Shown one piece after another: positions 36,592-46,032 of a stretch of 64,000 nucleotides of DNA. The stretch lies in assembly GCA_947258585.1 (NCBI GenBank), contig CAMYIZ010000070.1, positions 1 through 64,000 of the forward strand, written 5' to 3'. A model generated the notes under the pieces. It searched no databases. It saw only the letters and a list, made by a program, of their open reading frames with translations, and was not told where the DNA came from. The DNA comes from an uncultured Haliea sp. (GTDB lineage Bacteria; Pseudomonadota; Gammaproteobacteria; Pseudomonadales; Halieaceae). Both the position numbers and the translations under genes were made by a program. Position 1 is the stretch's first letter, and each line of letters starts with the position of its first letter.

Positions 36592-37850
36592 AACGGCAGG
36601 CGGGCGACGATTCCCGCCAGTACGCTTTCCAATACTCCCCGCTTCGCCTCCACGATCGCCAGGGCATTGCGCCCACTGCGCTGGCGCTGCTCGGGTTCCG
36701 CCAGCAACGCCAGCACCGCGTCGGCGAGACCGGCACTGTCCGCCACCCTGAACAAGCCGTTTCCCCGCTGCAGGGCGTCGTAGATGACCTCGAAGTTGAA
36801 CACGTGCGGCCCGGTGATCACCGGCAGGGCCCAGGCCGCAGGCTCCAGCGGGTTGTGGCCGCCGCGCTCGATCAGGGAGCCGGCGACAAAGGCCAGATCA
36901 GCGGCGCCGTACAACAGCAGCAGCTCGCCCATGCTGTCACCCAGATACACCTGGGCTCCCCGGGCGTTGTCGCCGCGGGCGCGCCGGGCCAGGGTGAGAC
37001 CGGCGGCCGCCACGTCCACAGCCACCTGCTCGAAGCGTTCTGGATGGCGCGGCACCAGGATCAGCAGCGTCTCCGGGTAACGTGCCAGCACCGCCCGGTG
37101 GGCGGCCAGGATCTGGCTGTCCTCACCGTCGTGGGTACTGGCGGCAATCCACACCGGGCGACTGGCGCCCAGGGCATGGCGCAGACTGGCGGCGGCGCGG
37201 CGCAACTCGGCGTCGATCTCGACATCGAACTTGATGCTCCCGGTCACGGTAACCGTCTCTGCCTGGGCGCCAATGTCGATAAAGCGGCGGGCGTCTTCCT
37301 CCGCCTGGGCGGCGATCCAGTCCAGGCTCGCCAGCATGGGCCGCACCAGGCCACCGATACGGCGATAGCCGCGGGCCGAGCGCTCCGACAGGCGCGCATT
37401 GACCAGCATGACCGGGATCCCCCGGGCCCAGGTCAAACCGACCATATTCGGCCACAGCTCGGTTTCGAGTATGACCAGGGCCAGGGGGCGGGCGCGGTCG
37501 AGGAAGCGACGCACCGAACCGGGGGTATCGTAGGGAGAAAACGCCACCTGCACCCGCTCGCCGAACAGGGCGCGGGCCCGGGCTACACCGGTGGCGGTCA
37601 TCGCTGTCATCAGGATCTGCTGCTCCGGATAAGCCCTGAGCAGAGCCTTGACCAGGGGAGCGGCGGCGATGGTTTCCCCCACCGACACCGCGTGGATCCA
37701 GATCACCTGCCGCGGCGCCACCTGCAGGTAGCCCAGCCGCTGCCGCCAGTCGCTGCGCATGCCGGAATTGCCGCGCCCGGACCACCACAGCTGCAGCAGC
37801 ACGAACGGCAGTGCCAGGCGAAACAGCAGGGAGTAGAGCGCGCGCAACAT
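36588..37850 (-). CDS. waaA: Kdo transferase
   Basis: A 420-residue inner-membrane GT30 enzyme that adds Kdo sugar(s) from CMP-Kdo to lipid A precursor. The start MLRALYSLLFRL at 37850 fits the family. A short N-terminal anchor is followed by WIHAVSVGET, the acceptor-site glutamate region LVILETELWPNM, and the C-terminal GGHNPLEPAAWALPVITGPH. An in-frame start at 37901 is unlikely. First visible gene of the LPS locus, divergent from the two lipid A acyltransferases. Confidence 0.95.
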   Translation of the reverse strand: MLRALYSLLFRLALPFVLLQLWWSGRGNSGMRSDWRQRLGYLQVAPRQVIWIHAVSVGETIAAAPLVKALLRAYPEQQILMTAMTATGVARARALFGERVQVAFSPYDTPGSVRRFLDRARPLALVILETELWPNMVGLTWARGIPVMLVNARLSERSARGYRRIGGLVRPMLASLDWIAAQAEEDARRFIDIGAQAETVTVTGSIKFDVEIDAELRRAAASLRHALGASRPVWIAASTHDGEDSQILAAHRAVLARYPETLLILVPRHPERFEQVAVDVAAAGLTLARRARGDNARGAQVYLGDSMGELLLLYGAADLAFVAGSLIERGGHNPLEPAAWALPVITGPHVFNFEVIYDALQRGNGLFRVADSAGLADAVLALLAEPEQRQRSGRNALAIVEAKRGVLESVLAGIVARLPF

Positions 37851-37984
37851 GACAGGTCCGCAACCGTGGGCAGAGGGCATTCTACCGAAAGCGGCGGGCA
37901 ACTGCTGCCGAAGTATTCCCGCTCACCGGGGCCAGGCTGGTAAACTTGCGCCCTGAACCGGAACCAGAGTGAGCACCCCGCGAC

Positions 37985-38932
37985 GTGAGCAAGCGCCGGA
38001 AAATGCCCCGCGATACCCGCTACAGCCGCTACCTGCATCCCCGCTGGTGGCCTACCTGGCTGCTGATCGGCCTGATGTGGCTGTTGGCGCAGCTGCCGCT
38101 GCGGGCCCAGTGGTGGCTGGGCAAGGGGGTCGGGGATCTGGCCTGGCGCCTGCTCCCGCGCCGGCGGCACATCGCCGAGGTGAATATTCGCCTGTGTTTC
38201 CCCGAGTTGACAGCAGAGGAGCAAGGCGTGCTGGTGCGCCGCGCCTTCCACTCCAACGGCATCGGTATCCTGGAAATCGGGCTGGCCTGGTTTCGCCAGC
38301 CGCAGCAGTTCCTGCGCTACACCCGCGTGCACGGCCTGGAGCATGTCGAGGCCGCCTTGCAGCGCGGCAAGGGCATCCTCGCCCTGGGCGGCCACTACAG
38401 CTCACTGGATCTCTGCGGCACCCTGGTGACCTGCTTCGTCGAGGCCGACGTCATGCAGCGCGACCACAACAACCCCCTGCTCAACGCCTTCATGACCCGG
38501 GCTCGGGAGCGCCACTACGGCGCAGCGCTGTCGGCCAAGGACCTGCGCGGCCTGTTGCGACAGCTGCGGCAGAACCGCATGGTGTGGTACGCCACCGACC
38601 AGGACTACGGGCGCAAGGGCATTGTGTTCGCGCCCTTCTTCGGCATCGACACCGCCTCCATCACCGCCACCTCGCGGATCGCCGAGCACAGCGGCTGTAC
38701 GGTGCTGCCTTTCAGTCACTTCCGGCGCAGCGACGCGGTGGGCTACGACATTTATTTCCACCCGCCACTGGAAAACTTCCCCTCGGCCGATGACCTGGCG
38801 GACGCCACCCTGGTGAACGCGACCATCGAGCGCGAGGTCCGGCGCTTTCCGGAGCAATACCTGTGGATGCACCGGCGCTTCAAGACCCGTCCCTCGGCGG
38901 ATGATCCCGACCCCTACCGCCGCAGCCAATAG
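37985..38932 (+). CDS. lpxL: Lipid A late acyltransferase (LpxL/HtrB family)
   Basis: A 315-residue protein from a GTG start (ATG 38003 is an alternative). A membrane helix at about 23-41 precedes HRRHIAEVNIRLCFPEL-like family sequence. The catalytic motif is H-x4-D, HYSSLD, and the second conserved block is TDQDYGRKGIVFAPFFG. It transfers a secondary acyl chain to Kdo2-lipid IVA. The waaA gene is divergent 134 bp away, and a paralogue follows. Confidence 0.92.
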   Translation: MSKRRKMPRDTRYSRYLHPRWWPTWLLIGLMWLLAQLPLRAQWWLGKGVGDLAWRLLPRRRHIAEVNIRLCFPELTAEEQGVLVRRAFHSNGIGILEIGLAWFRQPQQFLRYTRVHGLEHVEAALQRGKGILALGGHYSSLDLCGTLVTCFVEADVMQRDHNNPLLNAFMTRARERHYGAALSAKDLRGLLRQLRQNRMVWYATDQDYGRKGIVFAPFFGIDTASITATSRIAEHSGCTVLPFSHFRRSDAVGYDIYFHPPLENFPSADDLADATLVNATIEREVRRFPEQYLWMHRRFKTRPSADDPDPYRRSQ

Positions 38933-38994
38933 CCTTGCCCGTCCCGGGATGATAGTTTCTGCCCACTGACCCTGCACCTGGAGCCAACCGCACC

Positions 38995-39897
38995 ATGGCC
39001 ATCACTCGCGCGCGACTTCTCATCGGCCTGATCCGGCTTGTCAGCAAGCTGAGCCTGCCCGCAGCCCAGCGCCTGGGCAGCGCCATGGGGACCCTGGCCA
39101 GCTGGCTGCCGAATCGCTCGCGCCGGGTCACCGAGGTCAACCTGCGGCTCTGCTTCCCGGAACTCAGTGCGGAACAGCGCCGGCGCATGGTCCGGGACAG
39201 TTTGCGCCACACCGGCATGGTGGGCATGGAGATCCCGCTGATCTGGGAGTGGCCGGTACCGCGCTGCCTGGCCCTTGTGCGCGAGGTCGAGGGCGAGGAA
39301 CTGCTGGCGGAGGCCCGCGCCAGCGGCAAGGGGCTGCTCCTGCTCGCCCCCCACCTGGGCAACTGGGAAATGTGCGGCCTGTATTTTTCCTCGCGCTACC
39401 GCATGGCGGCGCTCTACAGCCCGCCCTCCCTGCCGGGCTTCGAGGCCTACATGACCGCCCAGCGCGGCCGCCAGGGCACCGAGTACGTGCCCGGTGACCG
39501 CCGCGGCCTCGGCCGCCTGATCGGCATGCTGCGGGAAGGCGAAGTCGCCGGCATCCTGCCGGACCAGAGCCCGCGGGCCGCGGGCGTCGCCTATGCACCC
39601 TTCTTCGGCATAGAGATACGCACCATGACCCTGGTCTCGAAGCTACTGCAGAAGTCCGGCGCCATCCCGCTGATGACCTGGTGCCAGCGACTGCCCGACG
39701 GCAGCGGCTTCCGCCTCGTGGTGCGCCGCTGCACCGAGGGTATTGCCGATCCCGACCCGGTGGTGGCGACCACCGCGCTGAACCGCTCGGTGGAAGCCTG
39801 TGTGCGCGAGGCTCCGGAGCAGTACCAGTGGGAGTACAAGCGTTTCCGCCACCGGCCGCCCGGCGAGCCCAACCCCTATCGCCAGCAGGCCGAATAA
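38995..39897 (+). CDS. Second LpxL/LpxM-type acyltransferase
   Basis: A 300-residue paralogue of the preceding gene. The motif is H-x4-E here, HLGNWE, with a second block PDQSPRAAGVAYAPFFG. Two adjacent late acyltransferases imply two secondary acyl chains, hence hexa-acylated lipid A. Whether this is LpxM or a second LpxL cannot be told from sequence alone. 62 bp separates it from lpxL. Confidence 0.9.
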   Translation: MAITRARLLIGLIRLVSKLSLPAAQRLGSAMGTLASWLPNRSRRVTEVNLRLCFPELSAEQRRRMVRDSLRHTGMVGMEIPLIWEWPVPRCLALVREVEGEELLAEARASGKGLLLLAPHLGNWEMCGLYFSSRYRMAALYSPPSLPGFEAYMTAQRGRQGTEYVPGDRRGLGRLIGMLREGEVAGILPDQSPRAAGVAYAPFFGIEIRTMTLVSKLLQKSGAIPLMTWCQRLPDGSGFRLVVRRCTEGIADPDPVVATTALNRSVEACVREAPEQYQWEYKRFRHRPPGEPNPYRQQAE

Positions 39898-39948
39898 GGC
39901 ACTGTGCTAGACTCAGCGCTTCCCGGTCCAGAGCCCACATCGCCCCCC

Positions 39949-41025
39949 ATGCGCCGCTACCTGTTTTTCGTCAACCAGCCCTATGCCTACTCCATCCTGC
40001 GCCCACTGCAGGCGGAGATCCGGCGCCGGGGCGACGAAGCGGCCTGGTTCGTCGCCGGCTGCAGCACGGCGCCACTGCGGGCGGACGAGCGCTTGCTGGC
40101 CACACTGGATGAGGCCCGTGCCTACCCGGCCGTGGCCACTTTCGTACCCGGGGACTGGGTCCCGCATTTCCTGCCGGGCATCAAGGTGGAAGTCTTTCAC
40201 GGCCTGGCGCGCAACAAGCGCGGTCACGCCAGCGAAGCCGAGAGCGACCACTACACGATCCGCGGCTGGTTCGATCTCTACTGCACTCACGCTGAGACGG
40301 ACACCGCCAAATTTTCCGCCCTGGCGGAACGCCACGGCCACTTTCGCGTCGCCAGGACCGGCTGGCCCAAGCTGGACCCGCTGTTCGCCGCCGACGTCCC
40401 CGCGGGACCGAGGCCGCGCCGCGGCGGTGAACCGCCAGTGGTGTTCTACGCCTCCACCTTCAGCCGGGCAATCACCTCGGCACCGGCCCTGGAAAGCGTC
40501 ATTGCCGGACTGGCCGCCAGCGGGAACTGGCGTTTCCTCGTCACCCTGCACCCGAAAATGGACCCGGAAGTGGTGGCCCGCTACCGCGCGTTGAGCGGGC
40601 CCAATCTGCGCTTTATCGACAGCGACACGGATCTGCTGCCGCTGCTGGCAGAGGCGGATGTCATGCTCTGCGACACCTCCTCCATCATGTTCGAATTCAT
40701 GTTCCTGGACCGGCCGGTGGTGACCTACCGCAGTCGCATGGCGGGCCCCTGGTTGCTGGATGTAGAGAACGTGGACGAGGTGGAAGCCGCCCTGGCGGCG
40801 GCGCTGGAGCGCCCGACCGCGCTACTGGAGGCTGCCCGCGCCCTGTGCCGGGAACTGCATGAGTTCAGCGATGGCCGCGCCAGCGGGCGCATTCTGGACG
40901 CGGTTGATGAGGTGCTGGCAGCGGGCCCCACGCCGCGGCGCAAGCCGCTGAACCTGTGGCGCAAGCTGAAGATGCGCCAGCGCCTGCGCAAGGCCCTGCG
41001 GGCGACCGCTCAGTCGGCACCGTAG
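39949..41025 (+). CDS. CDP-glycerol glycerophosphotransferase-like protein
   Basis: A 358-residue protein starting MRRYLFFVNQPYAYSIL. The nucleotide-sugar-like fold shows in PGIKVEVFHGLARNKRGHASE, VVFYASTFSRA, TLHPKMDP and the C-terminal DVMLCDTSSIMFEFMFLDRPVVTY, the signature of the TagB/TagF family. In Gram-positives it builds teichoic acid; in an LPS locus it probably adds a glycerophosphate to the core or acts on a related CDP-linked donor. The last 16 bp overlap the end of the convergent ligase gene. Confidence 0.82.
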   Translation: MRRYLFFVNQPYAYSILRPLQAEIRRRGDEAAWFVAGCSTAPLRADERLLATLDEARAYPAVATFVPGDWVPHFLPGIKVEVFHGLARNKRGHASEAESDHYTIRGWFDLYCTHAETDTAKFSALAERHGHFRVARTGWPKLDPLFAADVPAGPRPRRGGEPPVVFYASTFSRAITSAPALESVIAGLAASGNWRFLVTLHPKMDPEVVARYRALSGPNLRFIDSDTDLLPLLAEADVMLCDTSSIMFEFMFLDRPVVTYRSRMAGPWLLDVENVDEVEAALAAALERPTALLEAARALCRELHEFSDGRASGRILDAVDEVLAAGPTPRRKPLNLWRKLKMRQRLRKALRATAQSAP

Positions 41026-43019
41026 CGGGGCCGGTCGCGTGTCCAGAGGCCCGCGTACTTGTTGAAGCTCACCTGCGAATACAGCGCCGCGGAGAGAAAG
41101 CCGACCTGGCCGTCGAGGAAGCCCAGGCGCAGCACATAGACGTGGACAAAGGTGAGCAGGCCGCGCAGGGTGGGGTACAGCAGGGAGCGCACCCGCTTGC
41201 CCTGACGGTGCTTCTCGCCGGCGCCCAGCCAGGCGTACTGGGCCCCTTTCTGCAGGGCGTGGCCGAAGTCACGGTGGGTGTAATGCACCAGCCGGCCGCG
41301 CAGGGTCTGCACCCGCCGCCCTTCAGGCAGCAGTATTTTCTCGTGCACCAGCGCGTCCGAGAAGCGCACGCCAGCGCGCCGGAACAGGCGCAGCGGCGCG
41401 CGCCCGCTGCGCCCGAAATCCAGCCGGCTGCCGTAGATCGTCACTGCCCAGGGCAGGCAGTAGGCATCGGCCGCGGGGTCGGCGAGCACATGGTTGATCT
41501 CTGCCGCCAGCCCCGGACTCACCCGCTCGTCCGCGTCGATGGACAGCACCCAGTCCCCGGTTGCGCGCTCCAGGGCGCGCTGCTTCTGGACGCCGAAGCC
41601 GGGCCAGTCGGTCACCTCCACCTTGTCCGTGTAGCGGCGGGCGATGTCCGCCGTGGCGTCGGTGCTGCCGCTGTCCAGGACAATGATCTCATCGGCTACC
41701 GCGGCCACCGAGGCCAGGCAGTCGCCGATGTGCTCCTCCTCGTCCCGCGTTATCACAATGGCTGACACGCTGACGGCCCGACGCCGGCTGCAGGCGCGGT
41801 TCAGCTCCAGCACCAGCGCCGCGCCCGCAGCCGCCAGGGTCAGCAGGAAAAAGGTGACAAACAGGCTGCGGGAGAACACCGCCTCGGTCAGTCCGAACAC
41901 TGCATAGCCCACCGGCAACATCACCCCCACCGAGGCGACAAAGGCCACCGCGGGCGCCGCGGCCCGCAGGTGGCGGGCAAACACGGCGACCGGCACCGCG
42001 AGCAGCAACAGCCAGCTGAGCCCGCCCGCCAGGCCGCGTGTGGCGAGGCTCTGCAGGAGATCGTTGTGGGCGTGGCTGGCACAGCAGTTGAGGATGAAAT
42101 CCGGCCGCGCGAGCTCCCCCGCCGCCACCGCGGCCTGCACCGCGGCCTGGTAGCCGTTCAGCCCACTGCCGGTCCAGGGGTGGTTGCTGAACTGTTCCCA
42201 GGCGATCTGCCACACCGCCAGGCGCGACGCCACCGGCATGTCCAGTTCGCCCGCCTGCAGCCCGGTCAGGGTGCCGAGAAAGCGGTGGTTACCAGCCACC
42301 GTCAACAGCAGCAGGGCGGCGCCCGCGAGTAACACCAGGGCGCGCTGGCGCCCGGACAGCTGCAGCGACAGCACCACCAGCAGCAGCGGCAGGGCGAGCA
42401 GGTTGTTGCGGGTCTGGGTGAGCAGCGCGGCGGCGAGCGCCAGGCCGGCCAGCCCCAGCGCCAGCCACACCCGCCCGGGCTGTTGCAGGCGGTGCCAGAG
42501 CAGCGCGGCGGACAGCAGTACCGCCGCGGCCAGCAGGGCGAGGTTGCCCAGGGTAATGGGATTGATCCACAGGCCGGTGCGCAGCGGTTCCGCGGTCGGC
42601 GGCGCGAAGTACAGGCTGGCCCCGGAGTGCAGTACAGCTCCCAGCGCCATCAGCGCAAACCCGGCGAACAGCCGCCGGGCATCCAGCCCGGACCAGCTCA
42701 GGGCCAGCAGCAGCGGCCAGAACAGCAGCAGGCGACCGGGGCCATCCAGCTCCTTCAGGGCCCGGTAGTCAAAGCCGGAGTCGATCCAGAACAGCCCGTA
42801 CACCAGCACCGGGAACCAGCAGGCGAAGTGCAGCAGGCGCAGCTCGCGGGGACGGTCCCAGCCGCTGGCACGAAGTTGTTGCCGCAGCGCCGGTACGCAG
42901 GCGGCCGCGGCGAGCAGGACCACCGCCGACGTCAGCAGGCTGGAGTACACCAGGGACCCCGCGAAACCGGCGACCGCCAGGCCCGCCAGCAGCTGTTGGC
43001 CTCGTGCCGATGGAATCAT
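41010..43019 (-). CDS. O-antigen ligase fused to a family 2 glycosyltransferase
   Basis: A 669-residue two-domain protein (start ATG 43019; ATG 43037 also in frame). Residues 1-410 are an about 12-helix WaaL/Wzy_C module with HPWTGSGLNGY and the HNDLLQSLATRGLAGG loop, which contains the conserved periplasmic histidine. Residues 415-669 are a GT2/WaaE-like domain: SAIVITRDEEEHIGDCL, LDSGSTDATADIA, and the metal-binding DAD in LSIDADERV. The GT2 domain would be cytoplasmic and the ligase active site periplasmic. WaaE enzymes add glucose to heptose I. The two genes are normally separate. Confidence 0.88.
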   Translation of the reverse strand: MIPSARGQQLLAGLAVAGFAGSLVYSSLLTSAVVLLAAAACVPALRQQLRASGWDRPRELRLLHFACWFPVLVYGLFWIDSGFDYRALKELDGPGRLLLFWPLLLALSWSGLDARRLFAGFALMALGAVLHSGASLYFAPPTAEPLRTGLWINPITLGNLALLAAAVLLSAALLWHRLQQPGRVWLALGLAGLALAAALLTQTRNNLLALPLLLVVLSLQLSGRQRALVLLAGAALLLLTVAGNHRFLGTLTGLQAGELDMPVASRLAVWQIAWEQFSNHPWTGSGLNGYQAAVQAAVAAGELARPDFILNCCASHAHNDLLQSLATRGLAGGLSWLLLLAVPVAVFARHLRAAAPAVAFVASVGVMLPVGYAVFGLTEAVFSRSLFVTFFLLTLAAAGAALVLELNRACSRRRAVSVSAIVITRDEEEHIGDCLASVAAVADEIIVLDSGSTDATADIARRYTDKVEVTDWPGFGVQKQRALERATGDWVLSIDADERVSPGLAAEINHVLADPAADAYCLPWAVTIYGSRLDFGRSGRAPLRLFRRAGVRFSDALVHEKILLPEGRRVQTLRGRLVHYTHRDFGHALQKGAQYAWLGAGEKHRQGKRVRSLLYPTLRGLLTFVHVYVLRLGFLDGQVGFLSAALYSQVSFNKYAGLWTRDRPRYGAD

Positions 43020-43143
43020 TGTGTATACTCTCGTCAATCTGCGTGGCCGACGTCGTCAACACGGCCCACCGGGCCACCCGCCGCGCCGCTACTATAACGC
43101 AGGTGCTCACGCGGATTCCAACGCCGACAAAGGACGCGGCACC

Positions 43144-44235
43144 ATGAAAGTTCTGTGCATAACCGATTGCGCCGATCGCGCCGAGACCGAGCTGTTCATC
43201 CGCCTGTCCCGGCAGGCAGGAAACTTCGCGGTCATGAGCAATCCCGGGGGGCGCTATCACGGGCTGCTGCTTGACGCGGGCCTGGAGGTCATCCCCCTGC
43301 AGATCCACAGTCGCCTCGACCGCCAGGCCACCGCTTTGATCCGGGAAACCGTCTACGCTGGCGACTACGACATCGTGCACGCCTTCAACTCCCGCGCCGT
43401 CAGCTGCATGCTGCGGGCGGCAAAGGACCACCGCGCGCGGCTGCTGGCCTACCGCGGGGTCACCACCGGCGTCAGCTACACCAAGCCGGAAGCCTGGACC
43501 ACCTTCCTCAACCCCCGGCTGGACGGCATCATGTGCGTGGCCGAGGCCATTCGTCAGGCGCTGCTGTCCGTGCGCCTGCTGTGGCTGCACCTGCCCGCGG
43601 CGAAAGTGACAACCATTCACAAGGGCCATGAGCTGGCCTGGTATGACGTGGAGCCCGCTTCACTCGGCGAATTCGGCGTCCCCGCGGGCGCGACCACGCT
43701 CTGCTGTATCAGCCGCGACAGCGCGAAAAAGGGCACGCTCACCCTCCTCGAAGCCTTCGATGCCCTGCCGGATGAACTCAACTGCCATCTGCTGCTGGTC
43801 GGCTCGGTGGACCGCAACGCGAAGGTGCGCGCACGCAGCGCGCACTGCCGGCACCCGGAGCGGGTGCACTTTGCCGGCTACCGCAACGACGTCACCAATA
43901 TCCTGCGCGCGGCGGACCTGCTGGTGTCGCCATCGGCAAGCGGGGAGGGCCTGCCGCGGGTGGTCATCGAGGCCATGTGCGTGGACACCCCGGTGGTCGC
44001 CACCGATACCGGCGGCACCCGGGAACTGGTGCTGGACGGGGAAACCGGCCTGCTGGTGCCGCCGCGCAACGCCCCGGCGCTGGCCGCGGCGATAAACGCG
44101 GCGCTGGCGGATCGAGACGCCACCCGCCGCCGTGCCGCAGCGGCGCGGGAGCGTATCGGCCGGGAGTTCAACGCCGGGCAGACCGCCGCCAACACCTTCG
44201 CCTGGTATCAGGAACGGCTGGCTTCCGCCCCGTAG
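43144..44235 (+). CDS. Family 4 glycosyltransferase
   Basis: A 363-residue GT-B enzyme. The ATG at 43144 follows AAAGGACG. The C-terminal donor site shows HFAGYRNDVTNILRAADLLVSPSASGEGLPRVVIEAM with the EX7E pair typical of GT4. No membrane helix. It likely extends the LPS core; donor and acceptor are not readable. Its end overlaps the convergent epimerase gene by 28 bp. Confidence 0.88.
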   Translation: MKVLCITDCADRAETELFIRLSRQAGNFAVMSNPGGRYHGLLLDAGLEVIPLQIHSRLDRQATALIRETVYAGDYDIVHAFNSRAVSCMLRAAKDHRARLLAYRGVTTGVSYTKPEAWTTFLNPRLDGIMCVAEAIRQALLSVRLLWLHLPAAKVTTIHKGHELAWYDVEPASLGEFGVPAGATTLCCISRDSAKKGTLTLLEAFDALPDELNCHLLLVGSVDRNAKVRARSAHCRHPERVHFAGYRNDVTNILRAADLLVSPSASGEGLPRVVIEAMCVDTPVVATDTGGTRELVLDGETGLLVPPRNAPALAAAINAALADRDATRRRAAAARERIGREFNAGQTAANTFAWYQERLASAP

Positions 44236-45230
44236 AAATCGAGATACCAGTCCACGAACCGCTCCACGCCCGCCACGATGCCGGTGCGAGGCGCGTATCC
44301 CGTGGCCTCGCGCAGGGCGCTGACATCGGCGTAGGTATCCGGCACATCCCCGGGTTGCATGGGCAGCATGATTTTTCGTGCCTCGCGGCCGAGGCGCTGT
44401 TCCAGCAGGCCGATGAACTCCAGCAGGTGCACCGGTTGCTCGCAACCGATATTGAACACCCGGTAGGGCGCGCTGGATGTGGCCGGGTCCGCCGCCAGCG
44501 CGTCCCAGTCCGGATTCGGCCGCGGCGGCACACCGAGCACCCGCATGATGCCGTCGACAATATCGTCGATAAAGGTGAAATCGCGGCGATGCTGGCCGTG
44601 GTTGAACACCTCGATGGGTTCGCCGGCGAGAATCTTGCGGCAGAAAATCATCGGCGCCATGTCCGGGCGGCCCCAGGGACCGTACACGGTGAAAAAACGC
44701 AGGCCCGTGGTCGGCAGCTGGTACAGGTGGCTGTAGGAGTGCGCCATAAGCTCGTTGGCTTTCTTGGTCGCCGCATACAGGGACACCGGGTGATCCACCC
44801 CGTGACTGACGCTGAAGGGTTGCCGCCCGTTGCTGCCGTACACCGAACTGCTGCTGGCGTAGACCAGGTGCGCGACCGGATTGTGGCGGCAGCATTCCAG
44901 CATATTGCCAAAGGCGACGAGGTTGGAGGTGATATAGGCCTCGGGGTGGGTCAGCGAGTAGCGTACCCCGGCCTGCGCCGCCAGGTGGACCACGTGATCG
45001 GGCTTGTGGGTGGTGAACAATGCCTGTAGCCGAGGCGCATCAGAGAGACAAAACAGTTCCTGGCTGTAGCCCGCCCGCCCTTCCAGCCGCGCCAGGCGGG
45101 CGCGCTTGAGGGCCACGTCGTAATAGTCGTTGAGATTGTCGACGCCGATCACCGTGTGTCCGGCATCCAGCAACTGGCGGGCAGTTTCGCAGCCGATAAA
45201 ACCAGCGACGCCGGTGACCAATACATTCAT
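44208..45230 (-). CDS. NAD-dependent UDP-sugar epimerase (UDP-glucuronate 4-epimerase-like)
   Basis: A 340-residue extended short-chain dehydrogenase. The NAD loop is TGVAGFIG (about 7-14), substrate region GVDNLNDYYDVALKRARL is characteristic of UDP-glucuronate 4-epimerases, and the catalytic pair is YAATK. It would supply UDP-galacturonate for the core. The start at 45230 is chosen for the family N-terminus and GGAAACC upstream. Same strand as the Kdo kinase gene, 32 bp downstream of it. Confidence 0.9.
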   Translation of the reverse strand: MNVLVTGVAGFIGCETARQLLDAGHTVIGVDNLNDYYDVALKRARLARLEGRAGYSQELFCLSDAPRLQALFTTHKPDHVVHLAAQAGVRYSLTHPEAYITSNLVAFGNMLECCRHNPVAHLVYASSSSVYGSNGRQPFSVSHGVDHPVSLYAATKKANELMAHSYSHLYQLPTTGLRFFTVYGPWGRPDMAPMIFCRKILAGEPIEVFNHGQHRRDFTFIDDIVDGIMRVLGVPPRPNPDWDALAADPATSSAPYRVFNIGCEQPVHLLEFIGLLEQRLGREARKIMLPMQPGDVPDTYADVSALREATGYAPRTGIVAGVERFVDWYLDFYGAEASRS

Positions 45231-45262
45231 GACGGTTTCCATCCAGTTGGGGAAGGCGCGGC

Positions 45263-46006
45263 TCAGCGCCGGTAGCCCTCCAGCAGTCCAGCCCACAATA
45301 CGGGCCAGGCGACACCCTGGCAACGCTTGCTGACCGAGCGCCGGAGCCGGGCGAGATTGCGCCTCTTCCAGGGCTTGTCCTCCCGGCTCGCCGGGCGCAG
45401 GCGGCAGCGATCAAAGTCGATCAGCCACAATGCCCCGTCCGCAACCAGGATGTTGTCGCAGTTCAGATCCACGTGATCCAGGCCCGCATCGTGAAAGGCG
45501 CGCAGCATCTGCCCCGTGCGCTGCCACAACAGCGCGTCGTCCATCCCCGGCGCCTCGGGCAGGGGGCTGGCACCGGCTATGCGCCGCAGCAGGATCGCCG
45601 CCCGATAGCGCCACAGGCCCCGCCGGCAAACCAGCGCCGCCACCGGTTCCGGCACCGGCAAACCCAGCTCGCGCAGCTGCTGCAGCAGGCGGAATTCGGC
45701 GATTGCCCGGCTGCGCCGGTAACCGGTGAAGAGATAACTGGCCCGCGACAGCCGCGCGACGAGGCCGCCGCGCAGGTACTGGCGCAATACGAACTCGCCC
45801 GCGTCGCTGTGCACAAACCAGGCACCGCCGCGCCCGCCGACCGCGACGGGCCGGGCCTGCTCGCCCCAGAATCCGGGCTGCAGCCACTGCGCGGTGGCCG
45901 CGGGGAATGCGGGGTTGCGCAGCAGCATGGACGTGCCTGACGCTACCGCCAGCTCTGCAGGGGTCGTCACAATACAGACCTCGGTGGAGGACTCGGTTAG
46001 AATCAC
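45263..46006 (-). CDS. kdkA: Kdo kinase
   Basis: A 247-residue kinase-fold protein of the KdkA/WaaP group. The catalytic loop is HVDLNCDN (about 176-183) and the magnesium motif LIDFDR. KdkA phosphorylates Kdo in bacteria whose inner core has a single Kdo, which fits the presence of just one Kdo transferase gene here. Starts only 26 bp from the divergent heptosyltransferase gene. Confidence 0.85.
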   Translation of the reverse strand: MILTESSTEVCIVTTPAELAVASGTSMLLRNPAFPAATAQWLQPGFWGEQARPVAVGGRGGAWFVHSDAGEFVLRQYLRGGLVARLSRASYLFTGYRRSRAIAEFRLLQQLRELGLPVPEPVAALVCRRGLWRYRAAILLRRIAGASPLPEAPGMDDALLWQRTGQMLRAFHDAGLDHVDLNCDNILVADGALWLIDFDRCRLRPASREDKPWKRRNLARLRRSVSKRCQGVAWPVLWAGLLEGYRR

Positions 46007-46032
46007 AGCCAGCGATTATAACAGGCAGCCTC

